From Lota lota (Eukaryota; Chordata; Actinopteri; Gadiformes; Lotidae), in assembly GCA_026745465.1 (NCBI GenBank), contig JACYXH010000273.1, positions 1,210,046-1,274,045 of the forward strand: 64,000 nt of DNA, in the 5' to 3' direction. The stretch's first letter is position 1, and every line of letters begins with the position of its first letter. The translations under genes and the position numbers were made by a program. Under the pieces are notes generated by a model. That model did not search any database. It was not told the origin of the DNA and saw only the letters and a list, made by a program, of their open reading frames with translations. This document shows, in pieces, positions 10,685 through 22,200 of the stretch.

Positions 10685-11667
10685 CAGGCCTGGAATTTCG
10701 TCATTTTAGGGTCAAGGAAATGTTTTTGAGGGCATCAAGGCCACAATTTGAAAAACGTGATTTTGATTTCACTTAAATAGACAAATCCATTTCTAAAAGC
10801 ATTAATGCCTTTTTAATAAACAGTGTCACACATTTTTTGGTGCGGCGCGTCTGGTGTACCTGCTTTGAAGCTCTGCCGCAACCGAGCCAGACCTAGAGTG
10901 GATCCGAAAGTGACAGAATTCCTACACACAGCACTTTAGTTTTATTTAAGCATTATTCCAATAAAACAGGGTTTTTTTAAACAAATGTACCCATTTCAGA
11001 AATTAAATGGAAACAAACGACGACGTAAACTAAATGCTCGCGTCCCCATCATGAAATGTAACAGGGTGGAGAGGAGGACGGTGGCGCAGCGCCACCTTTA
11101 GCCTGCGTTGTTTGGGGAGAAGCCTGGTGTGTATCTCGCACGGTTGATCCAGCCTAAATGAATAGAAAGTATATTTCCTTCATTTCTCCATGTGAGAGAA
11201 AGCAGGGGGCCCCCGACTTCAAAGACAGGCTCGGACAGGGAGCGAGTTTTCTCTTTTTAAATTTCGGGAGTGACTTGGCAATAGCGAAAATGCATCTTAA
11301 TGCGAGTTATATAACTACAGCAACATGTAAATACATGTAGCCTAAATTAAAAGCAAACATATTTCCTTAACGTCTCAAATACCGATAGCAGCACCGGGCA
11401 CGTCGGAGCTGATCGATACTACGGTGTGTAATAGCCCGGGGCCCGTTAAATACCGGGTTTCAGTACCCATCCCTAGCAGAGAGGCAGGACGGGGAAAAAA
11501 CAAAACAACCAGGCAGAGCGCGGGGCACCAAGGCCCCACTGGCCGATGGGCATCCGATTTTCAGAAGGGCATCAAGGCCAGACAGAGGGGTCAGACAGAG
11601 GGGCCAGACAGAGGGGTCAGTCAGAGGGGCAACGACGGCCGTGGCAGCCGGTGAAATTCCTGCCCTG
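10685..11667. mobile_element. Non-autonomous hAT-type DNA transposon, 983 bp
   Basis: Ends CAGGCCTGGAATTTC (left) and the complement of CAGGGCAGGAATTTC (right). It is flanked by CTGTCAAG and CTGTCAAA, an 8-bp target duplication with one mismatch as expected for hAT. The matching site in the other inverted-duplication arm (near 34875) is empty. It contains a ~570-bp segment (about 10925-11497) shared with 41409-41975. No transposase frame is seen. Confidence 0.8.
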
Positions 11668-12437
11668 CTGTCAAAGCTGACCACCTCCATACACATGTAT
11701 GTAAATACTGCATGATATTAAAGCAATAGTCAGGCAGTGATCAACGATTCAGTGTGGGAATAACAGTAAAACGTCTGCATTACATATTTCTCTCTCACTG
11801 CTGTCCTGTGCATTCACTACAAGCCATTTGGATAAAAGCATGACTAATAAAGAGTCATATGATTTGTATTAACCTGTATTAACCTGTATTAACCTGTATT
11901 GAGCAATAGGCTGTCTGGAGTTTCCAAGATGACATCATCATCCCAGGCCAAACACAAGCAGCACTGGTCCATCATAACCCTGGCAGCCAGGGTCGTCCTG
12001 GATCCACCCAGTACACCATGGTGTTCAAACTGAAGGACCGTGCCCCAGGGCAACACCTGCTACTGGTTACCAGACCGTACATTGTTCTTAAACATTGGGT
12101 TTTGTTTTGTGGGGAAATTCTGAAGCGGCATATGTTGAGCAATGAGCTCTCAATCTGGACTTATCCAACAAATGCATGAAAGAAATGCTTTATATCAACA
12201 TGTAAAATACAGAAGTACACTAACATCCTCAATGTAAAATATTACAAAATATAGGTATGTACAGTGTGTCATGCTTTGTAAAAGCAGAACACTTGGCATG
12301 GGTTTAAGGGGATTTTTGAAATTTGACCCAAGATCTGAAACCGAAAGTTGTTGAAGGCATCGTGACAAAAAAAGAAACTTGGAAGGGAGAAAGAAAGCAG
12401 GCTACCCATTGGATGTTCAGGGGGAGGATGCTTCCTG

Positions 12438-12462
12438 ATTGGCGGGTTAACAGATTTATAAA
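12438..12462 (+). promoter_or_regulatory. Inverted CCAAT box and TATA box of secreted-protein gene A
   Basis: ATTGG at 12438-12442 and TTATAAA at 12456-12462, about 50 bp before the start codon. Both elements are conserved in the right-arm copy. Confidence 0.6.
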
Positions 12463-12509
12463 GGATCGACTCGCTCACATCTGAAGGCTGAGTGTTGAAC
12501 AGAGAAAAT

Positions 12510-14279
12510 ATGTTTTCTGTTAAAACGTTGATTGTTGCCGCTCTTATGGCAGAGCTGGTCCTTGTTGCGGAGTCTTCCTTTTCCTTTTCCTTTTCCTTGG
12601 GTGGTGAGTCGTCTTATTTACCTTGTATATAACTGATCAGTTCCGGTTTTTGTTTGATAAAAAGAAACGGGCAAATGCAGTTAAGTGTAAATGTGTGGTT
12701 TCAACAACGTATCTGCTGTTGTTGTTTTGGTCCTGCAGGGGGCGCCAGCCCCTTCAGCTTTGATCTCTCCAAGGGGTCCGACCTGACCAGACTGTATAAC
12801 TCCCCGGTTAAAGAGGCTGTCAGAATGAGAAGACCGCTGGGGAAGACGGGCTTCCAGTTGGGACCCCTCAGCCACTCAGGAGTGAAGTTAGTCAAACTTA
12901 TCTCAAGCACATTCCTATAACTAAATCAACTCAATTCACTCAATACAACCGCTACAATATTGATAATTATTGGTGTGTGGACCATGATCAATGGTTTTCA
13001 GATGCAATAGTCTAACCTTTGTTATTTTCCTCTAAATAGTTGTTCAGTTTTGCCGTTTTGGCTTCTTATATTAAACTTATTGATGGAGTTCAGTAACGTT
13101 ACAAAATGTGTTTCTGAATACATAATATTTGCTGTAATTATGCATTACAGTTGGACAAAATAGAACAGATATCAAATAATAAGAGACTAAAAGCAAATCC
13201 CCAACGTTGGATCTCTTAATTATTGTGTACTTCTCCTCATGAGCTAAATCTTCTGAACCTTTGATACAGATGCATTAAATGATGTTCTCTAAGGTGGACG
13301 TTTTTATACATTTCCCTCTTCAGGGTGACCTTGCAGGATGGGTCCTCCTGGTTGGTCCATAAGGGAGACGAATTTGGCCAAAGTTCTCAGACCGTGGTGG
13401 TGGACGCCAAACACATGAGCCCTTCCTGGAAGGTAAAGCCTCCCCTCACATGATCAGGGCAAAAAAATGCTCTGCGCTTCCATTGTTTTTCTACGGGGAG
13501 AGCGTTTTGCGCCCGGCTGTGCTGGAAATGAGCTTTTCACAAGCTAGCTATGGCGCTACCTTTGGCATCGCACACCTTGCGCGCGCCGTGCAAAATTGCC
13601 AGAAACTGCCTCTAGCGCATAGCGTTTTTTGCGCTCAAAGTTCAAATTATTTCAACGTTGACCTTTTCAAAGAGCAACCAATGAGATAACAGCTGTATGT
13701 GACGGAGCCAGAAGCGACACAGAATGTTATGTTGTCAGCGTGTCAGTGTGGACCCTCGGCTCTCTGACCAAGTTGAATTCTCCTTTTTCAATAACGAGGC
13801 CACACCGTTTCACGGACCCAAACCTTTAAATACATGGCGTGTCATTTCCCCTTGTTGCCTATAAACGGTGGATGACGCGTGCCTGCGCTGCGCCTCGCCG
13901 TGAGAAAGGGGGGTTAATGGCAGCGCTAGCACAGAGCGTTTTTGCCCCGCTCATGTGAAGGCAGCTTTAAGGTGTCTCTTTATTCAGGGGCGTGTCCATG
14001 GGGGGCCTGGGGGAGCACCTGCCCCCTAATAAACGATGCTATTTATCTGAGAAGGTCTCGGTGTACTTTGGTAATGTTGCATTCGCATTTCAGAAAATAT
14101 ATATATACAACTGTCTTACAGCAATCTAAAGTATGTCTATTTTTTTTGTCTAGGCTTTGGAAACAAAAGATTTCAGGGGGACCAAGACGGTTGCTGATTT
14201 TGTCAGGGCTGGAGGCTCCGACTACAGCCTACTCTCCGATAACTGTCACGACGGAGCAGATCGTATGATGGACCAGTGA
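12510..14279 (+). CDS. Small secreted protein, copy A (158 aa, 4 exons), family unnamed
   Basis: Exons 12510-12603, 12739-12886, 13324-13432 and 14154-14279 splice to 477 nt. A signal peptide (MFSVKTLIVAALMAELVLVA) is followed by a Ser/Phe stretch lengthened by TTTTCC hexamer slippage. The mature part has RRPLGKTGFQLGPLSHSGVK, VTLQDGSSWLVHKGD and DYSLLSDNCHDGADRMMDQ. The order His (77 or 93) and then an Asn-Cys-His motif (Cys148) near the C-terminus resembles the His...Cys order of LRAT/PPPDE-type papain-like folds, but that is only my inference. I recognise no named family. The donor of exon 3 (GTAAAG) lies at the edge of an inserted MITE. An AATAAA signal is at 14453-14458. Its near twin is at 32651-34058. 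Confidence 0.8.
13437..13967. mobile_element. Harbinger-like MITE, about 530 bp
   Basis: Terminal inverted repeats of about 35 bp: left CTCACATGATCAGGGCAAAA, right complement CTTCACATGAGCGGGGCAAA. Both are flanked by TAA, a 3-bp duplication typical of PIF/Harbinger elements. Absent from the right-arm copy. Sits in intron 3 immediately after the donor GTAA. Confidence 0.7.
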
Positions 14280-14452
14280 TCTCTGGTGCTCTCTAGTGCT
14301 ACACCTTTAACTGCATCCAAAACCTCCCATTAGCCTAGAAGGTTTAAGCACAACCTTACTTCATCCATTCCCAGGCTTCTGATGAAAGCCTTCTCTCTCA
14401 AGTTGAATCATTATGTTACTCCTGACGCTGGCAATATGCACTTACAGACTAA

Positions 14453-14458
14453 AATAAA
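14453..14458 (+). terminator. Polyadenylation signal of secreted-protein gene A
   Basis: AATAAA 174 bp after the stop codon; also present in the right arm (32454-32459, minus strand). Confidence 0.55.
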
Positions 14459-14992
14459 TACAGAAATCAAATCCAAGTTGTCTTTGGTTCTTTCTTAAAG
14501 GAGTTAGGCTGCCACAGAGTGGTGGTTTCAGAGACTGACTCAATGAAGATGTGCTCACTAAAACATCTGTTATTAATATAAATTGTCAAAATTACTTATG
14601 GCTCTAGCCTGGGAATAAAAACATTTTACCACTCACATTCAGGTGTCTTCGTCGTGTCTTCACCTCGTCACCGGTCTCCACGGTCACCATACCAGTAGAA
14701 AATGACGGAGGTATCTACGTAGACACCCACAGGCCTACCCCACACAGATAAAGAGCAGGGCGCCTGCCACAATATTCCACTTTGTAAGTAAGCAGTCTGA
14801 GTGTTGAGATCCATTAAGTCCGGAGCCATTCGATGACTAAGAGAGAATGCAAGTTGCCATTGGTTCTAATGGCAATAATTGTAAGCCTTGCTCGTTAGGT
14901 CTTGATACAGCTGCTCATGAGAACCAAACCCAGTGGTCCCCCCTTTAGAAAACGCTCTCAGGCTTCGTCGTGTTAGGTATATTAGGGGTGCC

Positions 14993-15748
14993 AGAGCACC
15001 CCTAACACCCCTAACCCCTAACCTGTCGTGAAATGTGTCCCGATTCCTTGTGAAGAGAATGGAAGAGGAGTGAAGAGTATTGGATATTTACACTCTTTAG
15101 AAGAGTTGAGTTTTAGAGAGTGTAAATAAAATGTTTTTTCTCAACACTAAATCTTTAAAACACCTACTGCTTAACGGATAATAACGGAGCTGGTTATTTA
15201 TATAATGATGACTTTAATAATATCAACCATATAAACCTCAATTATTGCCATTTGCACAATAATTTCAATTACGTTTCGTACTCTGTTCTTGTTCATTGCA
15301 TGCTCCCTTCTGACTTTAGGGACAGGTTACCTATTCACAAACATTGTTGGCCTATCATACTTTGTTTTCCTCCTTTACTTTATTGACTGATTGACCTTAT
15401 TCCTTTTTTTAAATTTTCTTTAAAATAAAGAATCAAGCTCTTGAGAACTCCAGCCATACTCTTCGAGCGTGGCGATGCGTCTCATACAAAAGAACACACC
15501 GTTTATTGTGTTTTTAGAGGTCTGTATTCCTACAATTTGAGAGACAACTTCTCGCTCCGAACAGCAGCCAGGGCTGACGTCACCGCAGCCCACTTGGAGG
15601 CGGGGGGGGCTCGCTTTGGCCCGACCTCGGAGAAGGTCCATCTCGGGCGCGATGCGCCACTCTTAAACTGGTAGTGGGAATGGAAATCAGTGGATCAGGT
15701 GGATTGTGGGGTCCAGTCTCATGTGTGTCAGCAGGGGGTCCAGGTGGG

Positions 15749-15750
<2 letters not shown>
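14993..15750. other. Intergenic, nothing recognised
   Basis: AT-rich sequence up to 15420, then a GC-richer stretch with an open frame (15441-15674) that I cannot place. It may be part of an old transposable element. Confidence 0.4.

Positions 15751-15836
<86 letters not shown>
15751..15836. repeat. (AC)n microsatellite
   Basis: Pure AC run of about 86 bp. The following 15837-16895 is unique sequence with no gene seen. Confidence 0.95.
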
Positions 15837-15839
<3 letters not shown>

Positions 15840-16895
15840 ATTTATACCCCAGCAGAGCAGCCTCAACTTCGGACTGTTTCTGATGAAAGCTGATGATGGT
15901 TAAATGAGTCAAATCATAGTGGCGTTTTCAACACTCTTCCAAAAGGACATTTAAATAATCCCTTTTTTGTCTTTTTTTTTCTCATTAATTTCCTTATTGC
16001 TTTTCCTTTACGCAATTCATTTCGCACGCCACTATAACAAAGACGAGCCTTTTGTCTAAAGCTCACGGTCTTACTGTGCCACTGCAAAAGTAAAAGGAGG
16101 GAATCTACAGAGATGTGGTACGAGCACTCCGTTGTCCATAGTTAGCGATATCTGCAATTCAGTTTCAGTCACAACTGAATTAGAGATGTCAGCCGCGATG
16201 TCACTGAAAACGACTCTCCGCTCGTCACACTATGGAGAACAAATTGTGCAGCGGAAAGAATGAATGAATGTCTAATAAAATGACCCGTTTAAAGATAACC
16301 TAATACCTAAACTAACCATCTCTAACATAATACCTAAACTTACCATCTCTAACCTAAATAGGGTTTTGCGCAGCTAAAAGTATTTTTAACCATGGTCCCA
16401 ATCTATTAGAATAAGGCAGAATGAGGGTTTTCCTAATATCAATATTTGTCCTTTTTGTTGATGTCCTTTCCACTCTTGACCCACACAGGTCAAGAGGTCA
16501 CGAGTTATCCACTCTTGACACATCTGTGTTCTGGACTAGTTTTAAATGTGTTCAACCAAAAGGAGTTTACCATAGATAAATGCAGAACATATAATGACGA
16601 GATTATGGTGCGAATAGAGATCTCTAATCTAAAGTGGAATTAAATTCACATCTGATGGAAGCTCAAACACCCAGCAGAGTGGACGGACCGTGTAGTCATT
16701 CACGTTAACCACCTATTGTCGCCAGATCTCACTATTCAATGCCAACGTGTTTGTGCTGCTTCACAGATAAGCAATTCTGGGCGGAGATAAGGACTTACAA
16801 CCTGTTTCTGCGTATCTACACGAAGTAGTGGCGCTGGACGGTTTAGAAGCTTAGGGTTACTCACCAGTCCATGTTTATGTTGCACTTTAGTCTAA

Positions 16896-18352
16896 ATGGA
16901 CGCGATATTCTCCAACAGCACACCGCAGAACACCAGCAACGCTGAAAACTTAACCGACGTGAGTAAAATAAACCAAATCTAAAGATCCATAAATTAAGCT
17001 GGGATTTGTTGATAATGGGTTGGTTGCGCAGTGGAAGGTTCATTTAAAATCTTGCATGTAACAGTAGGCTACTTCGGGATGGAAAAACCAGTCATTATAC
17101 GATCGGTCAACAAAGGTTGAACTAAAGGAGTCCCTCGCTGTGTGTTCCGTTGATTGAAGGTTTACGAGGCGGTGCGATGGATACAGCTCTCCATGGCCAT
17201 CCTGAGGCGAGTCCATGACACCTCTGGTCCATGTTCCTCTCACCCCGCTGTCTGACACCGTGTCACTGCGTGTCCCTGAGGAGATGGGACCCCAAACCCC
17301 TCCGTCTCCTTTGGGTTAATGTGCTCCGTGAACAGATGATTTAAAGGGAGATCATGGGGTTGTTTGAATCCTGTTTTAAAATTATCGACATTTGAAAATG
17401 TACAACACTGTTCTTTTCAGCATTATCGGCCCAGGATCCATCTGGGTGTTTGCCGCTTCACAGAAACTCTTTCAGTCGCAGGAGGTAAATATTCTGCAGT
17501 CTGACAGAAAATACTTGTTATTTGTGTCATAGACAGTGATCAAAGTAGGCTGCTTAATATAATAAAATAAAAATCATTAAAACAATATCGGGTTAACTAA
17601 TACAATAATACAACACATAGTGATGTACACATAGGAGAACCCGTTTTAAATGATCTAACGGAGATCCCTAACCTTATCTGATTGGTTGATTAGAATGCAG
17701 GGTCAAGTGATCGGTGTGACGAGAGATTATTACTCCCTGGATCCGTTAAAAAGTTAAAATGTGTTTAAGGACAGTTCAATTTAAGTTGAGGTATTTCAAT
17801 CGAGTTATACTATTTTGTCCATATCATATTTTAAGGACAAACCACTATTATTCCACATTATAATAAAAACATAAAAAATAACGATCATAATACAACATTT
17901 TAACAGTTAAAATATATGGGTTGAGGTGAGCTCTGGAGCCTGACTCCAGGTGTTCAGCTCTGTAAGGTGGAACTCCAGGTGTGTGTGTAACTCCAGGTGT
18001 GTGTAATTCCAGATGTGTATGTTCTCCAGGTGTGTGTGTTCTACAGGTGTTTGTGTTCTACAGGTGTATGTGTGTGTAACTCCAGGTGTGTTTGTAGTTC
18101 CAGGTGTGTGTGTTCTACAGGTGTGTGTGTGTGTGACTCCATGTGTGCTTTACAGGTGTGTGTGTGTTACTCCAGGTGTTTGTGTTCTCCAGGTGTGTGT
18201 AACTCCAGGTGTGTGCTCTACAGGTACACCCCCTGCTGCTCCTCAGTGGGTCGGACCTCCTGCTGGCTATCAGCTGGCTGGTGGGGGCCGCTCTCTTCAC
18301 CCCGGACCCCGAGACACACACCACCTGCTACCACCTACACACTGTAGAGCAG

Positions 18353-18424
<72 letters not shown>

Positions 18425-18454
18425 ACCTGCTACCACCTACACACTGTAGAGCAG

Positions 18455-18534
<80 letters not shown>

Positions 18535-18579
18535 ACCTGCTACCACCTACACACTGTAGAGCAGGTAACACACACACAC

Positions 18580-18622
<43 letters not shown>

Positions 18623-19166
18623 ACCTGCTACCACCTACACACTGTAGAGCAGGTAACACACACACACCACCTGCTACCACCTACACACTGTAGAGGAGGT
18701 AACACACACACACCACCTGCTACCACCTACACACTGTAGAGGAGGTAACACACACACACACCACCTGCTACCACCTACACACTGTAGAGCAGGTACAACA
18801 AACACACACACACCACCTGCTACCACCTACACACTGTAGAGCAGGTACAACAAACACACACACACACCACCTGCTACCATCTACACACTGTAGAGCAGGT
18901 AACACACACATACACACACCACCTGCTACCACCTACACACTGTAGAGCAGGTAACACACACACACACACCACCTGCTACCACCTACACACTGTACAGCAG
19001 GTACAACAAACACACACACACACCACCGCTACCACCTACACACTGTAGAGCAGGTAACACACACACACACACACACACACCACCTGCTACCACCTACACA
19101 CTGTAAAGCAGGTAACACACACACACACCACCTGCTACCACCTACACAGTAACGCACACACACACA

Positions 19167-19248
<82 letters not shown>

Positions 19249-22200
19249 ACCTGCTAATGTGGGAGAATTTAAACTGGGTGTTCCTTGATGGGTAAGGGAG
19301 GCCAGGTTAAAGGGTGAGGGGAACTGGGTGTTCCTTGATGGGTAAGGGAGGCCAGGTTAAAGGGTGAGGGGAACTGGGTGTTCCTTGATGGTAAGGGAGA
19401 ACAGGTTAAAGGGTGAGGGGAACTGGGTGTTCCTTGATGGGTAAGGGAGGCCAGGTTAAAGGGTGAGAGGAACTGGGTGAAAGGTTTGCCACCAATACGT
19501 GACAAACCAAGTTGTGCTTGAAGACCATGAACAGAACGAAAAGCAGGTGTTTTGCAGACCAGCTCGGCTTTTGTTCTAAATAAAAGTCTTAAACTTTATT
19601 CTGCGGTTTCCTTATCTCTTTCCTTAGAGTTGAAGTGTTGTACTTTCCACAACACTACCACCTACACACTGTAGAGCATTTGACACATGCAGACAACACA
19701 CACTATGTATGGGGATGTGTAGAAAGTAACGTGTGTAGGGTCATTGGTGGGTCACTAGTCTCACAATCAGACTTTAAATTCACATCTAAAGTCTGACGGC
19801 AGACGAGCTCAAATCGGGCTGAACGGGACTTTTCACAATATTTGTTTAGACTAATCTGAGGCGGGGATCAGTAAGCGCACAATTGGTGAACACAAACTCA
19901 GCCAGCAGTAGTCAATTGTAAAAAAGGGTCTGTTCTGGTTTCAAATCCACACCGTCTAGACTGGCCACTGTAGGAACACACTAAATCAAATCCTCTTCTG
20001 AGAGCTTCACCCACAAGCGCCGATCAGTTCCTCATGTGCGAAGCAGGAGTAGCTCCGCCCCTTGTAGCTTCCTGTTTCCTGCCCGGGCTCTGGGCTGTCC
20101 CCCCCCCCCCCAGACGTTCAGCTGTAACAGAGTAGGACTGCTGGCCCGAGATTAGTGGGTCACTGGATAAAGGGGTCAGAACCCGCCAAACTGGGCTAGG
20201 GTTGGAAGAACAGAGCCAACACAAACAGTTTGACCTCCGACCCCAGCACAAGCCTCGTCTTGTTCTTCTGTTCCCACCCATCCGAGTTTCAACTGCTGCG
20301 TGTTGTTGCAGTGAGATGTTGTGGTTTGAGCTTCAATGGAAAGTGCAGAGTTTTGCAGAGTGCAGAGTTGTGTGGTCAGGACCACATGGAGGATCCAGAC
20401 CAACAACGGGGCGTGACATTGTGATTCCTCCTGCCTCCATCAGGTCCTCTACATGACCTCCTCCTTCTACACGCTCCACTATGTGTGGAGTCTGTACTCC
20501 GACCTCAGGAGCAGACTGAACTGCAGCATCATTGGATTCATGGCTGAGGTGAACCACCTCACATCCTACCCCTTCACGTCCTACCACCTGACATCCCGCA
20601 GCTCACGTCCTACCACCTCACATCCTACCCCCTCACATCCTACCCCCTCACACCATACCTGCTCACATCCTTCCACCTCACATCCTACTCCCTCACATAC
20701 AGCTCACATCATATCACCTCACATCCTACCCCTCACATCCTACAGCTCACATCATACCCCACCTCACATCCAACCCCTCACATCCTACCACCTCACATCA
20801 TACCCCTCACATCATACCAGCTCACAACCTACCCCCTCACATCATTCTATGTCTCCATCTCACCAACCTCGACCCAGAAATGAGAGAGAAAACATGATCT
20901 TGTGTTTGCTAACTTCTCTCCTCACATGAAGCACCTGTTTGAATGAAATGTTATGTGTTCCAGGAGACCAGCAGGGTGCTGTCACCTAGAATCACCGCTG
21001 TGGTTGCAGGGTCAGTATCTTGTATTCATCAAGTGTTGTGTAATCCCTGTACATGAAGTATCTTTTTTCCGCCGTACAAGAAGTATCTCCTGTACCCTGT
21101 ACTACTGTCTCTGCTCGCAGGCTCCTCCCCTGGTTGCTCATGACTCCAGTGTTGATCCAGGCTAACGTCAGCCGCTGCTACGCTAACTGTAGCCAACCCT
21201 ACAGGTTAGCTGCTAACACTCACACTGTTCCAATGGCGCGCGGCGCACACATGCCACATTTACCTTTCCATTGAAATCAGTTCCGCTCATGAATGTTATC
21301 AGTTCCAGCGTACTTCCTGAGGCTTAAGCTTTAGATGGGGTCGGAAGAAAAACAAACACTGTGTATTTCAATGAGAAACGCGTGTCCTTGTTCATTGCCT
21401 GATAGCGACAACGTGCTACGTAGTAGTCAAGAAAGTTTATATTTTTGTCCATCTTTTGCTACATATTTATGTTATGCAATAACCACATGAACATTCTCTC
21501 TAGTTGGTTCCTGTCATCACAGGTTCTGATTGACTCTGAAGGGTTGGGATGTGTTCTAAAGGGTTCTCATATGTTCTGATTGGTTTTGAAGGGTTATTAT
21601 GGGGTTTGAAGGCTTTTGATTGGTTCTGATTGGAATGACTAGAATGATGTCACCAGTCACTGAATGTGATGTCTGGGAAGTGTCTACAGAGGGTATTTGT
21701 AGAGGCATACAGGGGAACATGTTGTTACTCATACATATGGCTGTGGATCCTAGGATATTGCGATGGTTTGGGCAAAGGTATTGGGTTCGATCCCCAGTGT
21801 CCATGCCTACATGTCTCCGAATTCAATGTACGTTTCTCTGAACAACTAGTAACAAAGTTACTTCTTCTTTACCATGAATGACTTTATAATTGTTATCACT
21901 TTGTTATTTTAAATGTGTAACCTTCTTAATCTTAATATATGTCAGAACCAATAAATAGATAAAAAAAAAATAAGTCAACTTCTCCTTTGAGGGAAGATTT
22001 AGGGACTCAAGCAGAAGACGGCTCACTGGCTGACCACAGCTTCACTAAGAGGTGAAGCTGACCAGCTGACCACAGCTTCACTAAGAAGTGAAGCTGACCA
22101 GCTGACCACAGCTTCACTAAGAAGTGAAGCTGACCAGCTGACCACAGCTTCACTAAGAAGTGAAGCTGACCAGCTGACCACAGCTTCACTAAGAGGTGAA

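Larger units (their letters stand above)
10548..14992 (+). repeat. Inverted duplication, left arm
   Basis: Homologous in reverse orientation to about 31929-35010, covering a whole small gene with its promoter, introns and 3' flank. The arm is interrupted by the hAT element at 10685-11667 and a MITE at about 13437-13967, both absent from the right arm. Introns appear to differ by a few percent. Confidence 0.9.
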
